Shown: piece by piece, positions 54,706 through 62,916 of the stretch | Numbering within the stretch: the stretch's first letter is position 1 | Layout: each line of letters starts with the position of its first letter | Assembly: GCF_000518805.1 (NCBI RefSeq) | Contig: NZ_JAEH01000001.1 | Coordinates: 186,001 to 250,000 of the forward strand | DNA from: Shewanella waksmanii ATCC BAA-643 | Lineage (GTDB): Bacteria > Pseudomonadota > Gammaproteobacteria > Enterobacterales > Shewanellaceae | Length of the DNA: 64,000 nucleotides | Reading direction: 5' to 3' | Notes under the pieces: model-generated | Seen by the model: only the letters and a program-made list of their open reading frames with translations | The model's database searches: none | Told to the model about the DNA's origin: nothing | Position numbers and translations under genes: made by a program

Positions 54706-55968
54706 CTAGCGAACCAATACTTGCTCAGCATTGCTAAATGGCTCAACACTGGAAATCACCCAGGTGTCACCCACTTCGCCACCTGCTATCACTTCAATGT
54801 GACTCATGCTGCGAGCGCCTAATTGAATTTCGGTCAAGGTCGCAATGTCATCGTTCATGCTATACACAGCACGACCGCCACCCGAAGACACAAATGCGCC
54901 GCGTTTCACCATCAACACATTCGGTCGATTTTCTAACAGCACTCGGGCAGATAAACGTTGGTTTTGACGTAGTTTTAAACTGTCTTTTTGGGTAAAGCGT
55001 ACTCTAGCGGTCACTTCACGATTTCTCACTTCAGGCGAGATAGATGACACCTTACCGAGTATCGTGACCGTGCCGAAGCTCAGCTCCACATCCATGCCAA
55101 GTCCTAACTCATCGGCATAGGATTCAGGTACGGCCAATTCCGCTTCAAATGCACTTAAGTCAACAACGGTGAGGATGGGTTGGCTTTGATCAATACGAGC
55201 CTTTTGCTCGGTTAACCAGTTACCAATGATGCCGCCAACCGGCGCGATAATGTTCAGCGCGGCCACCTGACGTTGTAGATCTGATACCACCAATGCTTGA
55301 CGGTCGACCTCAAGTGCTTTGTTCTTCACTTCAAAACTCAAGGTATCTTTCATCAAACTGGCTTCTTGTTTAGCGTGAGCAAACAGCAACTTGGCTTTGT
55401 GGAGATCATCTTTGCTTTTTTCAAAGTCAATTTTAGAAATCAGCTTGTTCTCAATCAGCTTGTCACCACGGCGACTCTCGCGGTCGGCAGCCTCTAAATC
55501 CACTTTGGCCATATCAATGGTTTGCTGCGCCTTTAACTGCTCACGTCTTGCATCAAGGCGTGCCCGCTCTAGTGCGCTTTGCATTCCTTCTAACAGTGCT
55601 TCTTGCTGCTTTAAACTGTTGGTTAGGCTATGGCTTTCTATGGTTGCCACCACTTGACCTTGCTCAACTCGGTCACCTGGGTTAGCGATTAAGGTCACTG
55701 TGCCGCGCTCAGGGCTGTATAGGATTGGGGCATTAGCGGCGACAATTTTACCGGTAGTGGCGATATCGCGGGTTAACGTCCCTTGCTCTAGCATGGCAAA
55801 ACGCAGTTCGCCACGATTGATTGATTTACTCACACCACTGCTGCCGACACTCGCCCAGACTAATCCCGACAGCATCACCACACCAATACCCACAATGGTA
55901 GGCCACTTAAGCTTACGTTTGATGCTGGGGGCAACGACCTTATCTTGTGCGCTGGTATCCTTAATCAT
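54706..55968 (-). CDS. Periplasmic membrane-fusion protein (MacA/HlyD-like)
   Basis: A 420-residue membrane-fusion protein. An N-terminal helix (about 22-44) anchors it; lipoyl halves lie at about 70-115 (GTVTLIANPGDRVEQGQVVA) and around 240-260, with a long coiled-coil between rich in Glu/Lys/Arg/Gln, and beta-barrel and proximal domains follow. It links an inner-membrane MacB-type pump to an outer-membrane channel. It heads the leftward unit with the small protein, ATPase, two permeases, regulator and kinase, and has a sigma-54-like promoter upstream. Confidence 0.9.
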   Translation of the reverse strand: MIKDTSAQDKVVAPSIKRKLKWPTIVGIGVVMLSGLVWASVGSSGVSKSINRGELRFAMLEQGTLTRDIATTGKIVAANAPILYSPERGTVTLIANPGDRVEQGQVVATIESHSLTNSLKQQEALLEGMQSALERARLDARREQLKAQQTIDMAKVDLEAADRESRRGDKLIENKLISKIDFEKSKDDLHKAKLLFAHAKQEASLMKDTLSFEVKNKALEVDRQALVVSDLQRQVAALNIIAPVGGIIGNWLTEQKARIDQSQPILTVVDLSAFEAELAVPESYADELGLGMDVELSFGTVTILGKVSSISPEVRNREVTARVRFTQKDSLKLRQNQRLSARVLLENRPNVLMVKRGAFVSSGGGRAVYSMNDDIATLTEIQLGARSMSHIEVIAGGEVGDTWVISSVEPFSNAEQVLVR

Positions 55969-56026
55969 GGTGTTATTCCTTTACAGTGTCCGCTACAGCG
56001 GTTTTCATCAATAATGTAAGAGTTAT

Positions 56027-56042
56027 TACAATTGCCGTGCCA
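56027..56042 (-). promoter_or_regulatory. Sigma-54-like promoter of the ABC export operon
   Basis: On the minus strand TGGCACGGCAATTGTA matches the -24 element TGGCAC and the -12 element TTG(C/T)(A/T) with the required spacing; the usual GC at -12 is GT. It lies 59 bases before the fusion-protein start, and the operon encodes a sigma-54 activator. Confidence 0.7.
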
Positions 56043-56106
56043 AAAAACACTAGTCATTGATTTTATTAAACTTATTGATATATCCGCTAGTAACGGTCAG
56101 TTCAAA

Positions 56107-56122
56107 AGTGTCCGCGGACACT
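56107..56122. promoter_or_regulatory. Palindromic enhancer site upstream of the sigma-54 promoter
   Basis: AGTGTCCGCGGACACT is a perfect 16-bp palindrome, 65-80 bases upstream of the promoter. Size and place fit a Fis-type activator dimer. A half-site, AGTGTCCGC, recurs at 55985 between the promoter and the gene. Confidence 0.7.
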
Positions 56123-56133
56123 GTAAAAGTGAC

Positions 56134-56212
56134 CGGACAACCTACAAGCGGACGCTATATGGGGACGGCGGACAACCTGCAAGCGGACGCTATATGGGGA
56201 TGGCGGACAACA
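56134..56212. repeat. 35-bp tandem repeat with enhancer half-sites
   Basis: Two 35-bp units (56134-56168 and 56169-56203), differing at two positions, and a 9-base partial third. Each unit carries CGGACAACC and AGCGGACGC, which echo the palindrome half-site GCGGACACT. They lie just upstream of the palindrome and may be extra activator sites. Between 55969 and 56384 no gene is visible. Confidence 0.75.
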
Positions 56213-56384
56213 GGCGAGTTCGAGCAGAGATAAGCCCTTGAAGTAGCGTTAAAAATTAAGGTTAAGGATGTCGACGCAAGCATGCTGTAAAGGCACAAAG
56301 TAAGCCTTTAATCTCAACTGATGCACCCCCATATTGTTATAGGAACGAGTTTAGCTACCTACAGACAAATAAAAGGATTTATTG

Positions 56385-56774
56385 ATGTTTTGGACACTGT
56401 CATTTTGGATAATCGCCGCGCTGCTCATTTTGCCCTTTCCAGTTAAAATTTATGAGTACATCAGCGGACGAGACAACAGCCCGCGCATCGTTAAAATTGA
56501 AGAGATGGCCAATGCACTGTTCATGTTAGTGGGACTGTGCGGTTTTTACGGTTTCTTACAGCAAACTCCAATGCTATTTGCCGAATTTTGGTACGCTTGG
56601 TTAGCGCTCTATGTGATCATTTCGCTATTAAGCTTACGATACTCACCCAAGCTTAAATACAGCGCCAAGCTCAACAGCTGTCGCTTTCATACTATCGCCA
56701 TGGCACTGGGTATCTTGCTATATACCCCCATGTTGATTGCGGTGTTTTACTATGCTCAGCAAATGCCAAATTAA
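56385..56774 (+). CDS. Integral membrane protein of unknown function
   Basis: A 129-residue protein with four membrane helices (for example LSFWIIAALLILPFPVKIYE, LFMLVGLCGFYGFL, WYAWLALYVIISLLSL and IAMALGILLYTPMLIAVFYY). It matches no family I recognise. The ATG at 56385 is preceded by AAAAGGA. It diverges from the ABC export operon and is followed by another small membrane-protein gene 86 bases downstream; the two might be related in function. Confidence 0.65.
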   Translation: MFWTLSFWIIAALLILPFPVKIYEYISGRDNSPRIVKIEEMANALFMLVGLCGFYGFLQQTPMLFAEFWYAWLALYVIISLLSLRYSPKLKYSAKLNSCRFHTIAMALGILLYTPMLIAVFYYAQQMPN

Positions 56775-56860
56775 CGAACCACATCATCACTACCATTGCA
56801 AAATGCTTGTTAATGGCTTTTACTTAATTAGCTTCTAGTAAAACGGCGTCAAGGAGAGAC

Positions 56861-57166
56861 ATGTGGATTATCAGTATTATTGCTGTGTTATGGGCGGTAC
56901 TTATGCTGCGATCAGTTGTAGCAGAATACCGCTATTATCAAGCTGTGAGAGAATTCGAGCCGGCCATCTGGCAACAGCTCGGTGCACCTAAAGGGTTAAA
57001 GCTGCCTATGGTTTTTGTCTCCAAATCGGCCAATGAGCAACTTAAACAGGTTAATAATAGCCAAGTTATCGCTTTAGCGACTAAACATCGTCAAGCTGGC
57101 AAGTTGTTTCTCGGCTATGTGGTGCTTGTACTGGTGAGTAGTATTGTTTTTTTCAAACTTGCATAA
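56861..57166 (+). CDS. UspB-like small two-helix membrane protein
   Basis: A 101-residue protein with an N-terminal helix (MWIISIIAVLWAVLMLRSVV), a cytosolic loop containing FEPAIWQQLGAPKG, and a C-terminal helix (LFLGYVVLVLVSSIVFF). Length, topology and the loop motif resemble UspB, a stationary-phase membrane protein; the similarity is modest and the name is not assigned with certainty. AAGGAG lies upstream of the ATG. The 367 bases to the next gene hold only a Fur box. Confidence 0.55.
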   Translation: MWIISIIAVLWAVLMLRSVVAEYRYYQAVREFEPAIWQQLGAPKGLKLPMVFVSKSANEQLKQVNNSQVIALATKHRQAGKLFLGYVVLVLVSSIVFFKLA

Positions 57167-57486
57167 AGAAATCATCTGATGATACGGCCATACCACAGTC
57201 ACTAGCTTGTCTTAACTCTTGTCTAAACGTTAGCCTAACCTATGCCGCCTTTTGTTCTAAAAGGCGCACATCGCTTAAACGATTAAGTCGAACAGCTAAC
57301 TGCAATTACTCCCTTGTTACGTGTTTACGATACGATGCTGACATTGCATAAACTTTAAGCAAAATTAAGCATTTAACACTATATAAACAAGATTTACTTT
57401 GTAAATCGCCTCGCTAAAACCCTAAAAAACATAACAAACCTCTCAAATTTGTATCAAGCACAGAAACATCTATTGCAATGCGAACG

Positions 57487-57505
57487 AGAATAATTATCAT
57501 TCTCC
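57487..57505. promoter_or_regulatory. Fur box upstream of the TonB-dependent receptor
   Basis: GAGAATAATTATCATTCTC is nearly palindromic and matches the 19-bp Fur consensus at 15 positions. It ends 28 bases before the receptor start, so iron repression is expected. Confidence 0.85.
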
Positions 57506-57533
57506 ACACAATAATGATGAGGGGTATTAACTT

Positions 57534-60005
57534 ATGCAACAATTTCGTTTTTCGCTACTTGCAGTCGCCTGTGCCGCAAGCTTTTCTTCTGCAGGAGTAT
57601 TGGCACAACAAGCCGATGTCTCAGCCGAGAACGCAGCGAGCGTAAGCCAAGCAGAAGCAGAGAAAAACAAGGATGTGGAACATATTACTGTCTATGGAAG
57701 ACAAAACCACGTGGTGATGAATTCAGGCTTGGCGACAAAATCTGATATGTCGCTTATGGAAACGCCTGCCGCGGTGGTGATCGTGGATGAAGAACTGATT
57801 AACGCGCAAGGGGCCGATAGCTTGCAAGACTTGGTGCGTAATATCAGTGGTGTTACCCAAGCGGGCAATAACTATGGTATTGGCGACAACCTAGTCATTC
57901 GTGGACTGGGAGCTAACTATACCTTTGATGGCATGTATGGCGGTGCCGGGCTTGGCAATAGCTTTAACCCCACCCGCTCGCTGACTAATGTCGAATCTGT
58001 CGAAGTACTAAAGGGACCAGCAACCGGTTTATATGGTATGGGGAGCGCTGGCGGGGTGATCAATCTGATAGAAAAGAAACCCCAATTTGAATCTAGACAT
58101 GATATCGGCGTCGAGGTTGGCCAATGGGATGCCTACGCTTTGTCAGTTGATAGCACCGGTGGCATTACAGACGACTTAGCCTACCGCATCGTGGGCAAAA
58201 CGGCCCGCAGTGATGGCTATCGTGATATTGGTACCGACCGCGATGAAATCTACACCTCGCTAAAATATGTGTTCGACGATACCCAAGATATTATGTTGTC
58301 CGCATCTTATATTAAAGATGCTATCGCTGTTGACTCCATTGGCCACCCAATCCGAATTTTTAATGCTGCTTCTGTTGATGGCAAAGCCGCTGATCAAGTG
58401 AGCTGGGAAGATCTGATTAATGACCCTAACGGCAATGGCATTAACCTCACTGAAGCGCAGCGTAAGCAGCTTGCTGACTCGCTAGCAAGCGGCGATGGCC
58501 TTACGCCCTACGCTTTTGGCGACGCAGGGATTATCTCACCTATCGCTAAAGACAACGAAGGCGAAGAGCTGCGTTTTAAGCTGACCCACAACATCTACTT
58601 TAACGACAACCTATTCTTAAATCAGCAGCTACAATACCGCGATTATACCTCGGGTTTTGCACGACAAACGGGGGCTTATAACTATGTCTACTGGAACCGC
58701 AGTGGCACCATCAACGCCGACCCACGCGGCCCACTAGTAGAAGACGGCGTGCTCTACCCCTTTGCTGCCCGCCGTCAGGAATACCGAAAAGTGGAAGCCG
58801 ATGAAACCTCTTGGCAGTACTTTGCCGATCTACGCTATGACTTCGAGTTGGGCGGCATTGATAACGAGCTGTTGCTTAACGCTAATTTTGAAGATCGCAC
58901 CATTAGCTTTAAGCAATACTCTATTTACGATGCTGATAAGATAATCAAAGATAAGAACGGTGCAGTGCTGTATCAAGGTAAACATCCTTATATCTACGAT
59001 ATTCGCCAGCCAAACTGGGGCCAAGGCAGCTTTGAAGACTATGACCCACTGCTTACGAGCAACTACAACAAAACCGTCAATGCCTGGGGCGTGGGCGTGC
59101 AGCACGTTGGTTACCTAGGTTATGGATTTACCACCCGTATCGGTGTTGCATTTAACGAAATTAAGCAATCATATGAGCATTTAGGGGTGGACGCACGTTA
59201 CCGTGCCAGTGCAGCAGAGCCCACGCCTGAACAAGATACGACTGACAACGGCATCACCTATAACTTAGGTGTGACTTACATGCCAACCGATGATCTGTCA
59301 CTGTTTGTTAACCACTCAAAGGGCAGAACCGCTTACAGTATATTAGGTAGCATCAATGGCGAAGATGATCGCCCAGATTCTGAGTCTGTCAGTGACGATC
59401 TAGGTATCCGCTACAAAGCCTTTGATGACCAACTGCTGGCGTCATTGGTGTTGTTTAAGAGTAAGCGCACTAACCTACGTTACACTAACCCAGACTGGGA
59501 AGAAGGCGTGTCAGCGCCCAATGTTGCGCAATACTTCAATGATGGCGCCGAAGAAACTAGCGGCGTAGAACTTGATCTAAACGCTTACCTTAACGAGCAA
59601 TGGTCAGTTAACGTCAATGGCGTTTATCAAGATGCACGGGATAAGAAAGATCCCACTCGCAGCAGCTATGATACCCGCCAAAAAGGCGTGCCCTATGTAA
59701 CCGCTAGCGCCTGGGTCACCTATGGGGCTGATTGGTTCTCGCTTGCCAGCCCATTAAACATTAGCCTAGGGGCGCAGTATGTTGATGAGCGCAGTACCAA
59801 TTCGAGCTCATTTGGCATTCCTGATGGATATGTGCCGAGCTACACCGTAATGGATACCGCGATTAGCTATCAAGCAGATAACTGGCAACTACAGTTAAAC
59901 GTTAACAATCTATTCAACGAAAGCTACTACAACAAAGCCATGTTCTTAGGAGGCATGCCAGGCGAAGAACGTAACGCTAAGCTGACCTTTAACTACCAGC
60001 TTTAA
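57534..60005 (+). CDS. TonB-dependent siderophore receptor
   Basis: An 823-residue outer-membrane receptor. A signal peptide ends at VLAQ (about residue 25), followed by a TonB box (HITVYGRQ), plug domain with NLVIRGLGANYTFDG and EVLKGPATGLYGMGSAGGVI, and a barrel with SLFVNHSKGRTAY. It belongs to the FhuA/FecA/FhuE siderophore receptor group; the ligand is not known. It ends in NYQL rather than the usual aromatic residue. Fur controls it. It has no siderophore synthesis genes nearby; energy would come from the tonB-exbBD genes near 7-9 kb or another set. Confidence 0.9.
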   Translation: MQQFRFSLLAVACAASFSSAGVLAQQADVSAENAASVSQAEAEKNKDVEHITVYGRQNHVVMNSGLATKSDMSLMETPAAVVIVDEELINAQGADSLQDLVRNISGVTQAGNNYGIGDNLVIRGLGANYTFDGMYGGAGLGNSFNPTRSLTNVESVEVLKGPATGLYGMGSAGGVINLIEKKPQFESRHDIGVEVGQWDAYALSVDSTGGITDDLAYRIVGKTARSDGYRDIGTDRDEIYTSLKYVFDDTQDIMLSASYIKDAIAVDSIGHPIRIFNAASVDGKAADQVSWEDLINDPNGNGINLTEAQRKQLADSLASGDGLTPYAFGDAGIISPIAKDNEGEELRFKLTHNIYFNDNLFLNQQLQYRDYTSGFARQTGAYNYVYWNRSGTINADPRGPLVEDGVLYPFAARRQEYRKVEADETSWQYFADLRYDFELGGIDNELLLNANFEDRTISFKQYSIYDADKIIKDKNGAVLYQGKHPYIYDIRQPNWGQGSFEDYDPLLTSNYNKTVNAWGVGVQHVGYLGYGFTTRIGVAFNEIKQSYEHLGVDARYRASAAEPTPEQDTTDNGITYNLGVTYMPTDDLSLFVNHSKGRTAYSILGSINGEDDRPDSESVSDDLGIRYKAFDDQLLASLVLFKSKRTNLRYTNPDWEEGVSAPNVAQYFNDGAEETSGVELDLNAYLNEQWSVNVNGVYQDARDKKDPTRSSYDTRQKGVPYVTASAWVTYGADWFSLASPLNISLGAQYVDERSTNSSSFGIPDGYVPSYTVMDTAISYQADNWQLQLNVNNLFNESYYNKAMFLGGMPGEERNAKLTFNYQL

Positions 60006-60034
60006 TGCGGTTTTAGCCTAAGATAGCACGACAA

Positions 60035-60064
60035 AAAAGCCCCACTGTTATCAGCGGGGCTTTT
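60035..60064. terminator. Bidirectional terminator after the receptor gene
   Basis: AAAAGCCCC and GGGGCTTTT (with inner CTG/CAG pairing) form a strong stem with T-run and A-run at the ends. It separates the receptor from the convergent MAPEG gene. Confidence 0.9.
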
Positions 60065-60101
60065 GGTATCAAATCTTAAATTTTACTGCCAACTTCAGCC
60101 A

Positions 60102-60485
60102 CTAAAATGCCTGACATAAAATGGTAAATGACGCGATAATGGCCACAAACCAAGACAAAGACCGCAAAGTACCTTTATCAATCAGGTACAAAATATGGTA
60201 CGCCACACGGGCGATGACATGCACAATGGCGGCAGTTTCAGCAACACCATTAACCTTACCTGTGGCTAACACTGCCACGACAGCCAAACCAAATATCAGC
60301 AACGACTCAAACGCATTTTGATGGCCTGCAACCGCTCGCGCGCCAAAACCGGTTAGTTTAGCTTGCTGCTCACGCGGGTGATTATTGTCATAGCCCCCTA
60401 ACTTAGCCATTGCCACCGCAACAGGGCCCTTGGCTAAATAAGGCAATAACATCGCAATAAACAAGCAAATTAATAATGTTGTCAT
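60102..60485 (-). CDS. MAPEG-family membrane protein
   Basis: A 127-residue protein with four membrane helices. The motif GARAVAGHQNAFESLLIFGLA is the MAPEG signature (ARAxxxHxNxxE), as in bacterial homologues of glutathione-linked eicosanoid enzymes. The function in bacteria is not settled; glutathione-dependent detoxification is possible. It lies 45 bases downstream of a BtuF-like gene in the same direction. Confidence 0.85.
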   Translation of the reverse strand: MTTLLICLFIAMLLPYLAKGPVAVAMAKLGGYDNNHPREQQAKLTGFGARAVAGHQNAFESLLIFGLAVVAVLATGKVNGVAETAAIVHVIARVAYHILYLIDKGTLRSLSWFVAIIASFTILCQAF

Positions 60486-60530
60486 CAGTTTCTCAATCCT
60501 TTGTATTATTATTGGTGATCTAGCAAAAAG

Positions 60531-61355
60531 TTAACGCGCTTTATCCAGCGCCTCGCAGAGCACTTCCACACCTTGAATTGCCCGTGGCGCTGCACGATGC
60601 AAAATATCGGCATTTAGCTGGTAAATATGGCCATTTTTCACCGCAGGAATATCCTGCCACTGCTGCCAATTAACGCCTAAGATATTGCCCTCATCCTGAC
60701 TTTGCAAGATAACTTGCGGCTGTTTTAACAACACACTTTCAATACTGACTTGTGGATAATCGCTATCACTATCAACAAACACGTTGTTGCCGTTACACAC
60801 CGCAATAATCTGCTGGATCCAGCTATTTTTAGCCACCGTCATTAATGGGGTCGACCACAACTGATAAAACACATCCACTGCTGGTTTTGATGCGTTGTCT
60901 TGACGCAGCGACAGTAAATTTTGACGATACTCATCAGCCACCGCCTTGGCTTGAGTTTGTGCCCCGGTAAGCTCACCCATGGCCAGCAACTCATCGGCAA
61001 CCGCCTCTAAAGACTTAGGGTCGCTATCAAACACTTGAAAACCCAACGACTTAATTCTGGCTATCTCCTCGGCTTTATTACCACTGCCCCACACCACCAC
61101 AAGATCTGGGTTAAGCTCTAATACCCGCTCTATTTGAATACCATGATAACCGCCAATACGAGGGATATTGTTGGCGTCAGCCGGATAATCGGCATGGTCG
61201 GTTGTGGCAACAATCTTATCGCCCACCCCAATGGCATACAGCATCTCAACCGCATGGGGCGATAGGGCAATAATTTTCTCCGCAGGTTTGCTTGCCTGCA
61301 CTGCACCGCTGCTTATGAGCAATGCCGCACAGCACAACTGTATCACTAATCTCAT
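60531..61355 (-). CDS. BtuF-like cobalamin-type periplasmic binding protein
   Basis: A 274-residue cluster A-III binding protein. The signal peptide (about residues 1-21) ends near QASKP. The start RLSPHAVEMLYAIGVGDKIVAT-type region reads IIALSPHAVEMLYAIG, and VEVLCEALDKA closes the protein. The BtuF group delivers cobalamin to BtuCD; FhuD/HmuT-like relatives bind haem or siderophores, so the ligand is uncertain. BtuC/BtuD genes are not next to it. The 445 bases upstream hold no gene; a direct repeat at 61680 lies there. Confidence 0.8.
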   Translation of the reverse strand: MRLVIQLCCAALLISSGAVQASKPAEKIIALSPHAVEMLYAIGVGDKIVATTDHADYPADANNIPRIGGYHGIQIERVLELNPDLVVVWGSGNKAEEIARIKSLGFQVFDSDPKSLEAVADELLAMGELTGAQTQAKAVADEYRQNLLSLRQDNASKPAVDVFYQLWSTPLMTVAKNSWIQQIIAVCNGNNVFVDSDSDYPQVSIESVLLKQPQVILQSQDEGNILGVNWQQWQDIPAVKNGHIYQLNADILHRAAPRAIQGVEVLCEALDKAR

Positions 61356-61679
61356 CTCAATCCTTGGTTGTATCGGGCTAATTTTTCTATGACTTCAGCA
61401 GGATAGTATCGCTAATTGAAGCTCTGATGGCTAGAGGGAGGAGGTTAGACTTCACTAGCAGGACTCATCAACGATAGCAGCTAGATATTCTTTTGTTACG
61501 GCTAAGACACTAGCACTGTCTAGCTCACTTTTGGACAAAAACGTGTTAGAACAGCACCTCTGAAGTTAGCTAGCAGAATGAGAGACAGTAAGCTATTTAT
61601 GGGCAACTTAGAATCTCAGAAACTGACCTTTTCCTTTTATTCAACCTATTTAAATCAGCATACAAATATCAGATTTTCC

Positions 61680-61697
61680 TTCACACTCTCTTCACAC
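61680..61697 (+). promoter_or_regulatory. Direct repeat typical of an OmpR-family site
   Basis: TTCACAC occurs twice, 11 bases apart (61680-61686 and 61691-61697), about 105 bases before the YgiW-like gene. The phasing fits tandem binding of an OmpR/QseB-type regulator, such as the one encoded downstream. Confidence 0.6.
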
Positions 61698-61800
61698 CTT
61701 AATCGATATAGTAGCTACACATTGAGCAGCACGAGACTTAAAAACTCTGTTACTTAATATAAAATTTTGTACTACCCACTTGATTTATTAAGGAAAAACC

Positions 61801-62163
61801 ATGTTTAAAAAATTAATCGTGTTACCTCTTGTTTTATTTTCAAGCCTTAGTTTTGCTAATTATGAACCTACACAACAAGGTGGGTTTTCAGGACCAAATA
61901 CAGATGTTGAATTGTCAGTTAAACAAGCGTTAGAAGTAAAAGATGATACGACTGTTTCTTTAACTGGTCATATTGTACTTTCAAATGGTGGAGAAGATTA
62001 CTGGTTTGAAGATAAAACTGGCCGTATCCTAGTTGAAATTGATAACCATGTATTTAAAAACCAGACTGTAACACCTGAAATGTTAGTGACAATTGTTGGT
62101 GAAGTCGATAATGATTGGAGCGATAGTTCAGTGGATGTAGATGCATTAACAATCAATTTATAA
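61801..62163 (+). CDS. YgiW/YdeI-family periplasmic OB-fold protein
   Basis: A 120-residue protein with a signal peptide (MFKKLIVLPLVLFSSLSFA, 19 residues) and a BOF/OB-fold domain with GGFSGPNT, LTGHIVLSNGGEDYWFEDKT and VTIVGEVDNDWSDSSVDVD. YgiW/YdeI proteins guard against oxidative or metal stress and often sit beside QseBC- or PmrAB-type systems, as here. AAGGA precedes the ATG. Its low-GC codon use matches the two genes that follow and differs from the rest of the window. Confidence 0.88.
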   Translation: MFKKLIVLPLVLFSSLSFANYEPTQQGGFSGPNTDVELSVKQALEVKDDTTVSLTGHIVLSNGGEDYWFEDKTGRILVEIDNHVFKNQTVTPEMLVTIVGEVDNDWSDSSVDVDALTINL

Positions 62164-62244
62164 TAGATTGATTCAAGCATGCATCTTTCGTAAGGTAACT
62201 ATTTATCATTCAACTTTATAAGTTTGTATTACGAAGGTGCTAAA

Positions 62245-62916
62245 ATGCATATATTAATTGTGGATGATACGCATAGTGTCGCAGAAACAATTGCTGATTA
62301 TCTTGAACTTGAAGGCATGACCATTGATTTTGCTTATCATGGAGAAGCAGCCTTACAATTAGTGCAAGATAATCACTATGATGCCATTATCATGGACATT
62401 ATGATGCCCAAAATGGATGGCATTACAGCGGTTAAAAAGTTAAGAGAAGAATTATTTTGTGATACACCTATTTTGTTCTTAACCGCTAAGGATCAGCTTG
62501 AAGATAAAATAGCTTCTTTCAAAGCTGGTGGTGATGACTATTTAGTAAAGCCCTTTGCATTAGAAGAATTGAGTTTACGTTTACATGCTCTTTCCCATCG
62601 TGGTGTACGTCAAAACATTGGCCAATTGAGCTTTGCGGATATCAGTGTTGATGTTAAAAGTGGTGAAGTGAATTGCGCTGGTAAAATGATTAAAGTGAGT
62701 CCAACTCAATTAACCATTCTTAAAGTGTTACTTAAAAAAGCTCCTAATATTGCGAGTCGACAAGAAGTCATACAAGCAATATGGGGAGATGAAAGCCCTT
62801 CTAGTGATGCACTGCGAAGTCATGTATATAGCTTGCGCACTAAACTTGCTGAAGGGCAAAATGAATCCCGACTAGAGACTATTCATGGGCAAGGCTTCCG
62901 ACTTAAATCAGAATAA
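62245..62916 (+). CDS. OmpR-family response regulator (QseB/PmrA-like)
   Basis: A 223-residue regulator with receiver (VDD motif, aspartate in AIIMDIMMPKMDG, switch Lys in YLVKPFA) and a winged helix with SPTQLTILKVLLKKAPNIAS and SDALRSHVYSLRTKL. The start is ATG at 62245 with GAAGGTG upstream. It is 81 bases after ygiW and overlaps the following kinase gene by 32 bases, so the three form one unit. Autoregulation through the TTCACAC repeat is suggested by position. Confidence 0.9.
   Translation: MHILIVDDTHSVAETIADYLELEGMTIDFAYHGEAALQLVQDNHYDAIIMDIMMPKMDGITAVKKLREELFCDTPILFLTAKDQLEDKIASFKAGGDDYLVKPFALEELSLRLHALSHRGVRQNIGQLSFADISVDVKSGEVNCAGKMIKVSPTQLTILKVLLKKAPNIASRQEVIQAIWGDESPSSDALRSHVYSLRTKLAEGQNESRLETIHGQGFRLKSE

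Noticed and set aside
56134..56212. Direct repeats as a CRISPR array
   Set aside because: Only two full 35-bp units, directly adjacent without spacers, and no cas genes. They fit an enhancer region.
61356..61800. Cobalamin riboswitch upstream of the BtuF-like gene
   Set aside because: No B12-box or matching stem pattern could be recognised in the 445-base region, so it is not called.
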